Shown here: positions 1 to 7,939 of the stretch, piece by piece | Position numbering within the stretch: position 1 is the first letter of the stretch | How the letters are laid out: the number at the start of each line of letters is the position of its first letter | Assembly (NCBI GenBank): GCA_958407995.1 | Contig: CATYJU010000021.1 | Coordinates: 1 to 33,860 of the forward strand | DNA from: an uncultured Collinsella sp. | GTDB lineage: Bacteria; Actinomycetota; Coriobacteriia; Coriobacteriales; Coriobacteriaceae | Length of the DNA: 33,860 nt | Direction: 5' to 3' | Translations under genes and position numbers: made by a program | The notes under the pieces: model-generated | Told to the model about the DNA's origin: nothing | Database searches by the model: none | What the model saw: only the letters and a program-made list of their open reading frames with translations

Positions 1-783
1 GACGGTGGCGCCGGCATGCTGCAGGCGCTGGGCGCGCGTGTGGTCGATGATCAGGGCTGCAATATCGCCCCCGGTCTTGCGGGCCTTGAACACGTGGCGA
101 GTATCGATTTGGCGCCAGCGCTGCAGGCTTTGGATGATGCCCGTATCGTTGTGCTTTCCGATGTCGAGAATCCGCTCGTGGGGCGTCGAGGCGCACTGGC
201 GGTGTTTGGCGGGCAGAAGGGCCTGCCGGCGGGCGACATCGAGACGCTGCGCAGGTGCGACAGCTGGATGGTCGGCTACGGTCGCTTGCTCGACGCCGCG
301 ATTGCCGGAGCTCGAGCCCAGGGGTTGTTGCGCACACCCGAGGGCGCGCGGACATTTGGCTCGGTGCTCGGCGTGCCCGGCGCGGGCGCTGCCGGTGGCT
401 TGGGCGCGGCGTTGCTGGCGCTCGGCGCGGAGCTACGCTCGGGTGTGGAGACGGTGCTCGATCTCGTGGGGTTTGACGAGCGTGTACGCGATGTCGACCT
501 GGTCATAACGGGCGAGGGCAATATGGATGAGCAGTCCGCCGCCGGTAAGGCACCGGTGGGCGTGGCCCGCCGCGCGAAGCGATATGGCAAGCCGGTGGTC
601 GCCGTCGTGGGCGGTCGCGCCGTCAACCTGGATGCGGTGTGTGAGCAGGGTATTGACTTGGTTTTGCCGATTTGCCGCAAGCCCATGGGCCTGGAACAGG
701 CACTCGATCCGCAAGAAGCCACAACCAACTTGATCTGTGCAGGCGAGTCAGCCGCCCAAGCCTATGACCTCGCTCGCCTCTAA
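1..783 (+). CDS. Glycerate kinase, 3' part (5' end outside window)
   Basis: The reading frame is open from base 1 and ends at TAA 781-783, giving about 260 residues. The opening residues DGGAGMLQALGAR and the later GVPGAGAAGGLGAAL, ITGEGNMDEQSAAGKAPVGVA and VVGGRA segments match the C-terminal two thirds of the GarK/GlxK-type glycerate kinase family (usually about 375 residues), which phosphorylates D-glycerate in the cytoplasm to feed glycolysis. The ATG at base 16 is internal, because the family resemblance continues in frame upstream of it, so the true start lies before the window. Nothing downstream suggests an operon partner: the gene is followed by a hairpin element at 801-867. The family call is strong. 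Whether the product is 2- or 3-phosphoglycerate cannot be seen. Confidence 0.9.
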   Translation, partial: DGGAGMLQALGARVVDDQGCNIAPGLAGLEHVASIDLAPALQALDDARIVVLSDVENPLVGRRGALAVFGGQKGLPAGDIETLRRCDSWMVGYGRLLDAAIAGARAQGLLRTPEGARTFGSVLGVPGAGAAGGLGAALLALGAELRSGVETVLDLVGFDERVRDVDLVITGEGNMDEQSAAGKAPVGVARRAKRYGKPVVAVVGGRAVNLDAVCEQGIDLVLPICRKPMGLEQALDPQEATTNLICAGESAAQAYDLARL

Positions 784-800
784 AACCCATCCCCTCGATA

Positions 801-867
801 AGTTGCGGTGAAATACGGAGTGTTTTTGCCTTTAAGGGGCCGATTCAGTCCGTATTCCACCGCAACT
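801..867. repeat. Dispersed hairpin element, copy 1 (possible terminator)
   Basis: A left arm AGTTGCGGTGAAATACGGA (801-819) pairs with a right arm at 849-867, broken only by one A-C position that becomes a G-U wobble in the minus-strand transcript. The loop carries a smaller GCC/GGC stem. A second copy lies at 26685-26750 with the same 15-bp outer stem but a different, still complementary, inner stem. It starts 17 bases after the glycerate kinase stop, so it may also act as a transcription terminator. Confidence 0.8.
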
Positions 868-904
868 TCGAGAATGGCCATTCGAGGTTGGCTGCCTTGT
901 GCCT

Positions 905-985
905 TGGGTCGGACCGCCTGCCACGAAACGTGGCCATCTACTACGTTTAACCGGGCACCCTCGACCATCCCGGAATTTGGGAAAT
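905..985 (+). repeat. Partial copy of a ~116-bp dispersed element
   Basis: This stretch shares blocks with the element at 33697-33812: ACGAAA, then GGCC-ATCTACTACGTTT, then TCGACCAT followed by a CC(T)GG/TTT block, in the same order and orientation. It lies head-to-head with the fuller copy at 993-1109, so the two conserved cores (CTACTACGTTT and its complement) form an inverted pair around 938-1058. Similarity fades at both ends, so the limits are approximate. Confidence 0.6.
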
Positions 986-992
986 TAAAACC

Positions 993-1109
993 GCAGGTAG
1001 AGGGCTTGCCAATTTTCGAAAAAGCACGCTATGGTTGACCTCTGTGACCAAAACGTAGTAGATAGCCCCTTTTCGTAGCACAGCACCAGATCAGTCTATT
1101 TAGGACGGG
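993..1109 (-). repeat. Dispersed ~116-bp element, copy A (minus orientation)
   Basis: Read on the minus strand this is colinear with 33697-33812 over its whole length. Shared blocks in order are CCCGTCC, AGACTG, ACGAAAA, CTATCTACTACGTTTT, GGTC-ACCAT, CGAAAAT-GGCAAGCC and TACCTGC. No reading frame is conserved between the copies, and both are intergenic, which fits a non-coding repeat. Function unknown. Confidence 0.75.
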
Positions 1110-1181
1110 GCTTTCTTGACTGCTTTCGCCACCCTGATGCCCCACCAGTCAAAAAGTAGTCAAAAAAGCCCCGTCCCAAAT
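1098..1181. repeat. Long imperfect inverted repeat
   Basis: Two 29-base arms (1098-1126 and 1153-1181) pair with three interruptions. The core GGACGGGGCTTT pairs with AAAGCCCCGTCC. It sits between the repeat cluster and the SRP RNA promoter, where it could insulate ffs from upstream transcription. No long T-run follows it, so it is not a textbook intrinsic terminator. Confidence 0.6.
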
Positions 1182-1189
1182 TAGCCATC

Positions 1190-1218
1190 TTGCTCTGGTG
1201 GGCGGGAGCGGGTAAGAT
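1190..1218 (+). promoter_or_regulatory. Predicted sigma-A-type promoter of ffs
   Basis: A -35-like TTGCTC (1190-1195) and a -10-like TAAGAT (1213-1218) are separated by exactly 17 bases. Initiation would fall near 1225, a few bases before the SRP RNA helix begins, which supports the assignment. Confidence 0.55.
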
Positions 1219-1235
1219 ATACCGAGCGCCTAGCG

Positions 1236-1334
1236 CGTTCGATGGGTTCGGATGACGACATGTTCCGAATCTGGTCAGGTCCGGAAGGAAGCAGCCATAA
1301 GGAGCCTCTGTCGGGCATCCGAATCCATCGAGCA
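1236..1334 (+). ncRNA. ffs: Signal recognition particle RNA (4.5S, small bacterial type)
   Basis: The segment 1273-1295 carries the universally conserved SRP domain IV signature GGTCAGGTCCGGAAGGAAGC, the Ffh-binding loop. The flanks close into one long helix: GATGGGTTCGGATG at 1241-1254 pairs with CATCCGAATCCATC at 1316-1329 with one G-U, and the helix continues outward through GTTC/GAGC. The length of about 100 bases fits the small bacterial form without an Alu domain. The RNA binds Ffh and directs nascent membrane and secreted proteins to FtsY and SecYEG. The helix is followed by a T-rich tract at 1342-1349. Exact ends are estimated from the pairing. Confidence 0.95.
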
Positions 1335-1416
1335 CACGGGCTTTCTTTTTGCGCGGTTTTACCAAACCGCGCAATGCTCGACGCTGCGCGCCACCCAGGG
1401 CGACAATTTGTCATTC

Positions 1417-1457
1417 AAAAGGCAGGGCATGACCAGAAGGTCAATGCCCTGCCTTTT
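1417..1457. terminator. Strong bidirectional intrinsic terminator
   Basis: AAAAGGCAGGGCATGACC pairs with GGTCAATGCCCTGCCTTTT (one bulged A) around a short loop, with A-run and T-run on opposite sides. It lies between ffs on the plus strand and the coiled-coil gene on the minus strand and can serve both convergent transcripts. Confidence 0.85.
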
Positions 1458-1537
1458 TCATGCCAACTTGTTCGCCCTGGATGTCGCTCGCTGGCTGCGC
1501 CAAAACATCGGTGGCTACATGATCCGGATGTTGGAAA

Positions 1538-2530
1538 CTATTTCGGGTTCTTGATGCGGCGGGTGGCTGTGGTGGTTATTCCGAGCCCTGCGAGGGCGAT
1601 TCCTGCTAGTGCGATTGCGCTCGGCGTTGTGTCGCCTGTGTTTGCGAGCTTGTCGGCGGTCGTAGTTGCTTGCTTGCCGTTGCTTGTGTTCGCTTGCTTG
1701 ATGGGGCTCGGCGGGGTGTCTTTGCCGATCGCGGACGAGCCGGCGGGTGGTGTCGTCTCGGCGGGTTGCGCTGAGCCGGAGGGAGGCACTGTCTCGGTCG
1801 GTTTTGCTATCTCGGGCGAGGCGGCCTTGTCTGCCGCGGCCTTTGCCTCTTCGTATGCCTTGCAGGCGTCGTCATAGGCCGCTTGCGCCTTTTCCAAATC
1901 GCCGAGGAGCGCATCTCGCTTGGCTGTCTCTTCGTCGATATCGGTTTGACATTTTTCCGCATTGGCTTCGAACTTCGCGACGACACTTTCCTGGCTTTCG
2001 AGCCGGCGTTGGCAGTGGTGAAGATCATCTTCACAAGATTTTTCTCGCCTCTCTGCCGACATGATCTCACTTCGCAACTGCTTAATAGTTTCGTTAGAAG
2101 CTCCGTCGTCGATTGCCTTATTTAATTCTGCCTGAAGGCCGCTTGTCCGGTTGTGGGCCTCATCGTATTTGGCTTGGGCTGCATCGACGTTCGCTTGTAG
2201 GTAAAGAAGAGGTCCCCTTGAGTCGTCGGCTTCCTTCAGCATCCTGTCGCGGAGCGATTGCAAATCGGTAATCACATGCTCGATAGTCTCTAATATCTCA
2301 GGACCTGCGGCGTCTTTTGCGGTCTCGAGGTTTTTGAGCGCTTCCTGCATGGCTGCATACGCTTTTTCTTTTGCGGCGGCCGCATCTTCCGTCTGCAAGG
2401 CAACTGCATCGATGGGGGAACTGGTTTCCGCCGCTATCGCCGTTGCGGGGGCGATTCCCGCGACAAGTGCCGCGGAAAGGGCGATGCCCACGGTTGCGCG
2501 TCTTGCACTTCTTGCGAGAATGTCGTTCAT
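1538..2530 (-). CDS. Secreted coiled-coil wall-anchored protein (LANTG), paralogue 1
   Basis: 330 residues. An N-terminal signal peptide (about 1-33, ending in A-I-A before AE) is followed by an alanine-, lysine- and glutamate-rich coiled-coil region (about 45-235), a low-complexity Pro/Thr/Ser linker (about 240-290), and a sorting signal: LANTG at 295-299, a hydrophobic stretch and the basic tail RRIKNPK. This architecture indicates a protein covalently fixed to peptidoglycan by sortase; the usual Pro of LPxTG is Ala. The coiled coil contains several cysteines (SCEDDL, HHCQRR, AEKCQTD). The neighbour at 2829-3896 is a paralogue with near-identical ends and a divergent centre. The start ATG at 2528-2530 has an AGGTG ribosome site just upstream. 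The specific function is unknown; adhesion or a wall spacer is possible. Confidence 0.85.
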   Translation of the reverse strand: MNDILARSARRATVGIALSAALVAGIAPATAIAAETSSPIDAVALQTEDAAAAKEKAYAAMQEALKNLETAKDAAGPEILETIEHVITDLQSLRDRMLKEADDSRGPLLYLQANVDAAQAKYDEAHNRTSGLQAELNKAIDDGASNETIKQLRSEIMSAERREKSCEDDLHHCQRRLESQESVVAKFEANAEKCQTDIDEETAKRDALLGDLEKAQAAYDDACKAYEEAKAAADKAASPEIAKPTETVPPSGSAQPAETTPPAGSSAIGKDTPPSPIKQANTSNGKQATTTADKLANTGDTTPSAIALAGIALAGLGITTTATRRIKNPK

Positions 2531-2580
2531 CTCGGCACCTCATTTCAAGGGTCGGCGACTAACTTGGTAGCACTAATGTA

Positions 2581-2589
2581 AGTATATCA
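2581..2589 (-). promoter_or_regulatory. Extended -10 promoter of coiled-coil paralogue 1
   Basis: On the minus strand TGATATACT gives a TATACT -10 box (2581-2586) with a TGn extension and no clear -35. The same TGnTATACT occurs at the same 51-base distance upstream of paralogue 2, and the leader between box and ATG is strongly conserved between the two. Confidence 0.5.
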
Positions 2590-2743
2590 GGTGGTTTGCC
2601 TGCCATTGATCGGGCGTGCGCGTATACCCCTTGATTAACAGCCATTAAATCTATCCCTTAAGGAATGCGGCTTGCTAGTGTTGTCTGGGCATTGATGGCT
2701 GCGTGGTTCAAGAGACGGCGGCATTACCATCTGTTTTTCAAGT

Positions 2744-2785
2744 AAAGAGGCCCGTTTCCCTGGGTTGGGGAAACGGGTCTCTTTT
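2744..2785. terminator. Intrinsic terminator after coiled-coil paralogue 2
   Basis: AAAGAGGCCCGTTTCCC pairs with GGGAAACGGGTCTCTTT (one G-U type position) around a short loop, with A- and T-runs on the two sides. It lies 44 bases beyond the stop codon of the 2829-3896 gene in its direction of transcription. The rest of 2590-2828 shows no gene. Confidence 0.8.
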
Positions 2786-2828
2786 GTCTCTGGGTTTGTG
2801 GATTGGCGAAGGTAGTATGCTCTGGCGG

Positions 2829-3896
2829 CTATTTTGAGTTCTTGATGCGGCGTGTGGCTGTGGCGGTTATTCCGAGGCCTGCGGCGGCGATTGCTGCGAG
2901 TGCGATTGCGCTTGGCGCTGCGTCTCCCGTGTTCGCGAGCTTGCCGGCGGTCGTATCTGCTTGTTTGCCGCTGCTTGTGTTCGCCTGCTTGGTGGAGCTT
3001 GGCGGGGTATTTTTGCCGGTCGCGGACGAGCCGGTGGGCTGTGTCGCCTCGGCCGGTTGCGCCGAGTTGGAGGGGGGCGTCGTCTCGGTCGGTTGCGTTA
3101 TCTCGGGCGAGGTGGCCTTGTCTGCCGCGGCTTTCGCCTCTTCGTATGCCTTGCAGGCGTCGTCATAGGCCGTTTGCGCTTTTTTCAAATTGTCGAGGAG
3201 CGCATCTCGCCAGGCTATGAACTGGTCGGTATGGGCTTTATACTTCTCTGCATCACGTTCACAGTCATTAACTTGTCTTTCCTGCCTTTTGAGGCCGTCG
3301 TGGCGCTCGCGGAGCCCCGTTTTGCAAGAGTCTTCTTGCGCTTTTGCCGTTACGATTTCACTGCGCAACTGCTTTATTTGCTGTTTAGTAGTTTCGACAA
3401 GCTCCTCGTCGCCGAGTGCTTCGAGGGCCTTAAGCGCCTCAAGTTTCTTGTCTAATTTTGCCTGGAGCTCGCTTACCCGGTTGATGGCCTCGTCGTATCT
3501 GGCTTGGGCTGCATCGACGTCCGCTTGCATGGCGGGAAGGGAATCCCTCAATTCGGCGGCTTGTGCCACCATCTTGTCGCGGAGCTCTTGAAAACGGGCA
3601 ATGTCATCATTGAATCTCGCAATTTTCTCCGGACTTGCGGCGTCTTTTGCGGCCTCGAGGTTTTTGAGCGCTTCCTGCATGGCTGCATACGCTTTTTCTT
3701 TTGCGGCGGCCGCGTCTTCCGTCTGCAGGGCGCCCGAATTGCCGTTGGCGGCGCTCGTCTGCGAAACGGCCGCACCGGTGGGGGCGCTGGTTTCTGCCGC
3801 GATCGCCGTTACGGGGGCGATTCCCGCGACAAGTGCCGCGGAAAGGGCGATGCCCACGGTTGCGCGTCTTGCACTTCTTGCGAGAATGTCGTTCAT
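2829..3896 (-). CDS. Secreted coiled-coil wall-anchored protein (LANTG), paralogue 2
   Basis: 355 residues with the same layout as paralogue 1: signal peptide (about 1-33), coiled coil (about 55-260), Pro/Thr/Ser/Lys linker, LANTG at 320-324, hydrophobic segment and basic tail RRIKNSK. The first 30 residues differ from paralogue 1 at a single position, and the last part of the coiled coil plus the anchor is highly similar. The central region is clearly different in sequence while remaining heptad-like, and carries cysteines in SCKTGL and NDCERD. Start ATG 3894-3896 is preceded by the same leader and AGGTG site as paralogue 1. It is transcribed away from the ABC exporter. Function is not recognised; the sorting signal places it on the cell wall. 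Confidence 0.85.
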   Translation of the reverse strand: MNDILARSARRATVGIALSAALVAGIAPVTAIAAETSAPTGAAVSQTSAANGNSGALQTEDAAAAKEKAYAAMQEALKNLEAAKDAASPEKIARFNDDIARFQELRDKMVAQAAELRDSLPAMQADVDAAQARYDEAINRVSELQAKLDKKLEALKALEALGDEELVETTKQQIKQLRSEIVTAKAQEDSCKTGLRERHDGLKRQERQVNDCERDAEKYKAHTDQFIAWRDALLDNLKKAQTAYDDACKAYEEAKAAADKATSPEITQPTETTPPSNSAQPAEATQPTGSSATGKNTPPSSTKQANTSSGKQADTTAGKLANTGDAAPSAIALAAIAAAGLGITATATRRIKNSK

Positions 3897-3946
3897 CTCG
3901 GCACCTCATTTCAAGGGTTGGCGACTCAGCTGGTAGCACTACTGTA

Positions 3947-3955
3947 AGTATACCA
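3947..3955 (-). promoter_or_regulatory. Extended -10 promoter of coiled-coil paralogue 2
   Basis: TGGTATACT on the minus strand gives TATACT (3947-3952) with a TGn extension, 51 bases from the ATG, the same position as in paralogue 1. Confidence 0.5.
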
Positions 3956-4035
3956 AGCGATTGGCGCGCCGCTGACCGGGCATGCGTACCTCTCCGCTTC
4001 TTTGGAAACCGAACCCCATTAGAAATGACGAGTTG

Positions 4036-4064
4036 TTTACGCTTCTTTTGGGCGACAGTACTAT
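4036..4064 (+). promoter_or_regulatory. Predicted promoter of the ABC exporter pair
   Basis: TTTACG (4036-4041) and TACTAT (4059-4064) are separated by 17 bases, with four of six matches to each sigma-A consensus box. Initiation would fall near 4071, about 38 bases before the chosen start codon. It is divergent from the coiled-coil promoter. Confidence 0.45.
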
Positions 4065-4108
4065 CATGATTCGAATTGAGTGTGAATGATGATAGGGAGC
4101 GCTTATAC

Positions 4109-5965
4109 ATGATTGAGCTGCTCAGGCGTTTTGGTGGCAAGTTTCGCCGGTATATGGTGATCGGCCCAGCGTGCAAGCTGATCGAAGTGATTTTTGACCT
4201 GCTGACGCCGCTGGTGATTGCCCAGATGATCGATAAGGGCATTGGCTCGCACGACGTGAATGCCGTTATCCACTACGGCATGGTACTTGGCGCCATGGCT
4301 GTGATCGGCATCTCGTTTACGCTCGTCTGCCAAAAGATGGCGGCGCTCACCTCGCAGGGTATGGGCACCGACATTCGCGGTGCGCTCTACGGGCACATTA
4401 ATAAGCTGAGCTATGCCGAGCTCGACCGCTTTGGCACGCCGTCGCTTATCACGCGTATTACCAACGATGTCAACCAGGTGCAGCTCGCTGTGGCGCTCGG
4501 CGTGCGCATGCTCATCCGCTGGCCCTTCCTGGCGGTGGGCTCCATGTGCGCGGCCCTTGCCATCGACCTTAAGCTCGGCATCATCTTTTTGATTTGCACG
4601 CCCGCCATCGGCCTGGTGTTTTGGTTTGTCATGGCGCGCTGCATTCCGTACTACAAGCAGCTGCAGGCAAAACTCGACCGCATTGCGCTCATTTGCCGCG
4701 AGGGGCTTTCGGGTGCCCGCGTGGTTCGCGCCTTTGTGCGCGAGGACCATGAGCGCGAGCGCTTTGCCCAAGCCGCCGATGACCAGGCCAATACTGCCAT
4801 CGCGGTGGGCAAGCTCTCGTCGATTCTCAACCCCGTCACGTTTTTGGTGATGAACCTGGGCGTGTGCGCCATCCTGTGGGTGGGCGGCATCCAGGTCAAC
4901 GTGGGCGAGCTCACGCAGGGCCAGGTCATGGCGTTTGTGAACTACATGACGCAGACCCTGACCTCCATCGTGTATGTCGCCAACCTGGTCGTGGTCTTTA
5001 CCAAGGCGAGCGCCAGTGCGTCGCGTCTCAACGAGGTGCTCAACTGCGTGCCGAGCATTACCGACGAGGGCAACCAGCCGGTTGCGCTGCCCGAGCCGAG
5101 CGAACTGGCGGGTGGCGCTGTTCCGGTCCCCGCGCTGAGCTTAAGCCATGCGAGCTTCTCCTTTGGCGCGGGCGCGGCAAATGCCGTGAGCGATGTGACC
5201 TTGGAGCTGCCGGTGGGCAAAACCCTCGGTATTATCGGCGGCACGGGCAGCGGTAAGTCGACGCTCGTCTCGCTCATCCCGCGCCTGTACGACACGGGCG
5301 TCGGCAGCGTGAGTGTAATGGGTGCCGACGTGCGCGCCTGGCCGCTTGATCAGCTGCGCCATGTGGTCGCGACCGTACCGCAGCGCGCGTCGCTCGTGAG
5401 CGGTACGGTCCGCAGCAACCTAACCTGGCGCGACGAGTCGGCGACCGACGAGGAGCTGTGGGCAGCGCTCGATATGGCGCAGGCCAGCGAGTTCGTGCGC
5501 AACAAGCCGCAGGGGCTCGACGCCCCGGTCGAAGCGGGCGGCAAGAACTTCAGCGGCGGTCAGCGCCAGCGCCTGACCATCGCGCGTGCCCTGGTGGGCT
5601 CGCCGCAGATTCTGATCATGGATGATTCCGCCTCGGCGCTCGACTTTAAGACCGATGCGGCGCTTCGCCACGCCATCCGCGAGCGCAGCGTACGCGGTGC
5701 CGCTGCGGGCGGGCTCCCGCTGACCACGGTGATCGTGAGCCAGCGCGTCTCGACCGTGTGCGATGCCGACATGATCTGCGTGCTCGACCACGGCTCCGTC
5801 GCAGGCCTGGGCACGCATGACGAGCTGTACGCAAGCTGCCAACTCTATCGCGAGATTTGCCAGTCGCAGCTTCGTCGCGAGGAGCTCGAGGGTCAGCAGG
5901 GGAGCGCGACGCCCACGTCTGTCCCGGCTGCCCCGGCATCCACTTGCGCAAAGGAGGGCTGCTAG
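4109..5965 (+). CDS. ABC exporter half-transporter, degenerate-site subunit
   Basis: 618 residues: an N-terminal six-helix ABC transmembrane domain (about 1-310), then a nucleotide-binding domain. Walker A is GGTGSGKST (Lys about 383), the signature is the intact FSGGQ (481-485), and Walker B is LIMDDSAS, where Asp506 replaces the catalytic Glu. The H-loop position is Gln545 (VSQRVST) instead of His. These changes are typical of the non-catalytic half of heterodimeric exporters such as LmrCD, BmrCD and TM287/288. I chose ATG 4109 because AGGGAG lies 9 bases upstream and family members begin near MIELLRRF; an in-frame TTG at 4076 has no comparable site. The stop abuts the next start, so the pair is translationally linked. 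The exported compound is unknown; drugs, lipids or peptides are possible. Confidence 0.92.
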   Translation: MIELLRRFGGKFRRYMVIGPACKLIEVIFDLLTPLVIAQMIDKGIGSHDVNAVIHYGMVLGAMAVIGISFTLVCQKMAALTSQGMGTDIRGALYGHINKLSYAELDRFGTPSLITRITNDVNQVQLAVALGVRMLIRWPFLAVGSMCAALAIDLKLGIIFLICTPAIGLVFWFVMARCIPYYKQLQAKLDRIALICREGLSGARVVRAFVREDHERERFAQAADDQANTAIAVGKLSSILNPVTFLVMNLGVCAILWVGGIQVNVGELTQGQVMAFVNYMTQTLTSIVYVANLVVVFTKASASASRLNEVLNCVPSITDEGNQPVALPEPSELAGGAVPVPALSLSHASFSFGAGAANAVSDVTLELPVGKTLGIIGGTGSGKSTLVSLIPRLYDTGVGSVSVMGADVRAWPLDQLRHVVATVPQRASLVSGTVRSNLTWRDESATDEELWAALDMAQASEFVRNKPQGLDAPVEAGGKNFSGGQRQRLTIARALVGSPQILIMDDSASALDFKTDAALRHAIRERSVRGAAAGGLPLTTVIVSQRVSTVCDADMICVLDHGSVAGLGTHDELYASCQLYREICQSQLRREELEGQQGSATPTSVPAAPASTCAKEGC

Positions 5966-7825
5966 ATGAATCCGTATACTTCTTCCGGTTCGGTCGCCAC
6001 GATGACGGCCAACGTGTCCGGCAACGATAGCCTCAACGACCTGGGCGACGGTCCGCGTCAGCCCGGCGACCCCGAGCGCTACCCCGTGGGCGCGGTAACT
6101 CGCCGCCTGCTGGGCTACGTCCGTCCGCACCGCATTTCGTTTACGGCGTCGTTTGTGAGCGCCGCCATCTCGGTGATCTTGCAACTCTATACGCCCATCC
6201 TCATCGGCGAGGGCATCGACCTCATCGTTGCCGCCGGGCAGGTGGACTTCGATGCGTTGCTGCCGCTCGTTACCAAGCTCGCGATTGTCGTGGTGGGCGC
6301 GGCGGCCTTCCAGTGGCTGCAGGGCTACTGCGTCAACCGTCTGTCCTACGAGACGGTGCGCGACATGCGCGTGGAGGCGAGCGACAAGCTCAGCCGCATG
6401 CCGCTCAGCTTTATCGACGGCCATGCCCACGGTGACCTCATGAGCCGCGTGGTCAATGACGTCGATCAGGTGGGTGACGGCCTGCTGCAGGGCTTTACGC
6501 AACTCTTTACCGGCGTCATCACCATCGTGGGCACGCTCGCGTTTATGCTCTCCATCAACCTGACCATGATGCTTGTGGTGGTGCTCGTCACGCCGCTTTC
6601 CATCTTTGCGGCCGGTGCCATCGCCAAGCTTTCCAATAAGAGCTTTACTGCTCAACAGCGCATCCAGGGCCAACTCGGCGGTCATATCGAGGAGTATGTG
6701 GGTGAGCAAAAGCTCGTGGACGCCTTCGCCTACGGCCCGCACGCTCAACAGCGCTTTGATGCCCTCAACGCCGAGCTCTATACGGCGGGCGAGCGCGCGC
6801 AGTTTATGGGTTCGCTCTCCAACCCCGGTACGCGCTTTATCAACAACATCATCTATGCCGTGGTCGCCGTGATCGGCTGCGTGGGCGTGATCACGGGCGT
6901 GCCTGCGGCGCTCACGGTGGGCGGCGTGCAGATTTTCCTGTCCTACGCCAACCAGTACACTAAACCGTTCAACGAGGTCACGAACGTCATCACGCAGATC
7001 CAGACCGCGTACGCCTCGGCGCGCCGCATGTTCGCGTTGCTCGATGCGCGCGAGCAGGAGCCCGACGCCGTGGATGCCATTGAGCTCACCGCACCGAAGG
7101 GCGAGGTTTCGTTTGAGCATGTGGACTTTAGCTATATGCCCGACCGCAAACTGCTGCAGGATATCTGCATCGATGCCAAGCCCGGTATGCGCTATGCCCT
7201 CATCGGTCCCACGGGCTGTGGCAAGACGACGCTCATCAACCTGCTACTGCGCTTTTACGATATCGATGCTGGGCGCATCGCGGTCGATGGCCGCTCCTCG
7301 CGTGACTACACACGGGCGAGCCTGCGCCACGCCTTTGGCATGGTGCTGCAGGACACCTGGCTATTCGAGGGCACGGTGGCCGAAAACATTGCCTACGGTT
7401 GCCCCGATGCCACGCGCGAGCAGATTGTCGAGGCCGCCAAGCGCGCTCATGCGCACAAGTTTATCGTGCAGCTGCCAGGCGGCTACGATACGGTGATCGG
7501 CGAGGACGGCGGCACGTTTAGCCAGGGTCAAAAGCAGCTGCTGTGCATCGCGCGCGTCATGCTCACCGATCCGGCGATTCTGCTGCTGGACGAGGCAACG
7601 TCGAGCATCGATACGCGTACCGAGCTGCAGGTGCAGGCGGCATTCGACGAGCTCATGGCCGGTCGCACAAGCTTTGTGGTGGCACACCGCCTGTCGACGA
7701 TTCGCAATGCCGATTGTATCCTGGTCATGCGCGATGGCGAGATTATCGAGCGCGGCACGCACGATGAACTGCTCGCGGCAGGTGGCTTTTACGCCGAGCT
7801 CTACCGCAGCCAGTTCGCCCAGTAA
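5966..7825 (+). CDS. ABC exporter half-transporter, catalytic-site subunit
   Basis: 619 residues with a transmembrane domain (about 50-340) and nucleotide-binding domain. Walker A is GPTGCGKTT (Lys about 420), Walker B is LLLDEATS with catalytic Glu543, and the H-loop His574 is present (VAHRLST). The signature reads FSQGQ (518-522) rather than SGGQ. Its defects and those of the upstream partner fall in the same composite ATP site, leaving one full catalytic site (this Walker B plus the partner's FSGGQ). ATG follows the upstream TAG with no gap, and AAAGGAGGG lies just before it. The two proteins should form one membrane exporter. An N-terminal extension of about 45 polar residues precedes the first helix. 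Confidence 0.92.
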   Translation: MNPYTSSGSVATMTANVSGNDSLNDLGDGPRQPGDPERYPVGAVTRRLLGYVRPHRISFTASFVSAAISVILQLYTPILIGEGIDLIVAAGQVDFDALLPLVTKLAIVVVGAAAFQWLQGYCVNRLSYETVRDMRVEASDKLSRMPLSFIDGHAHGDLMSRVVNDVDQVGDGLLQGFTQLFTGVITIVGTLAFMLSINLTMMLVVVLVTPLSIFAAGAIAKLSNKSFTAQQRIQGQLGGHIEEYVGEQKLVDAFAYGPHAQQRFDALNAELYTAGERAQFMGSLSNPGTRFINNIIYAVVAVIGCVGVITGVPAALTVGGVQIFLSYANQYTKPFNEVTNVITQIQTAYASARRMFALLDAREQEPDAVDAIELTAPKGEVSFEHVDFSYMPDRKLLQDICIDAKPGMRYALIGPTGCGKTTLINLLLRFYDIDAGRIAVDGRSSRDYTRASLRHAFGMVLQDTWLFEGTVAENIAYGCPDATREQIVEAAKRAHAHKFIVQLPGGYDTVIGEDGGTFSQGQKQLLCIARVMLTDPAILLLDEATSSIDTRTELQVQAAFDELMAGRTSFVVAHRLSTIRNADCILVMRDGEIIERGTHDELLAAGGFYAELYRSQFAQ

Positions 7826-7939
7826 CGTGGCGCCCATGTCGCCAATCGGCAGAAGGTGGTTTACATCTGTCACGTTAGTACTAAGATATTCATCTAATAA
7901 ATTGCATTAGTGGCTTTAGTTTTGGGGGAAACGAGCAAC

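Noticed and set aside
1242..1877. Plus-strand open frame over ffs and the coiled-coil gene end
   Set aside because: It crosses the SRP RNA, a strong terminator and the opposite strand of a recognisable gene.
5420..7120. Minus-strand open frame of 566 codons opposite the ABC genes
   Set aside because: Shadow frame across two well-recognised ABC genes.
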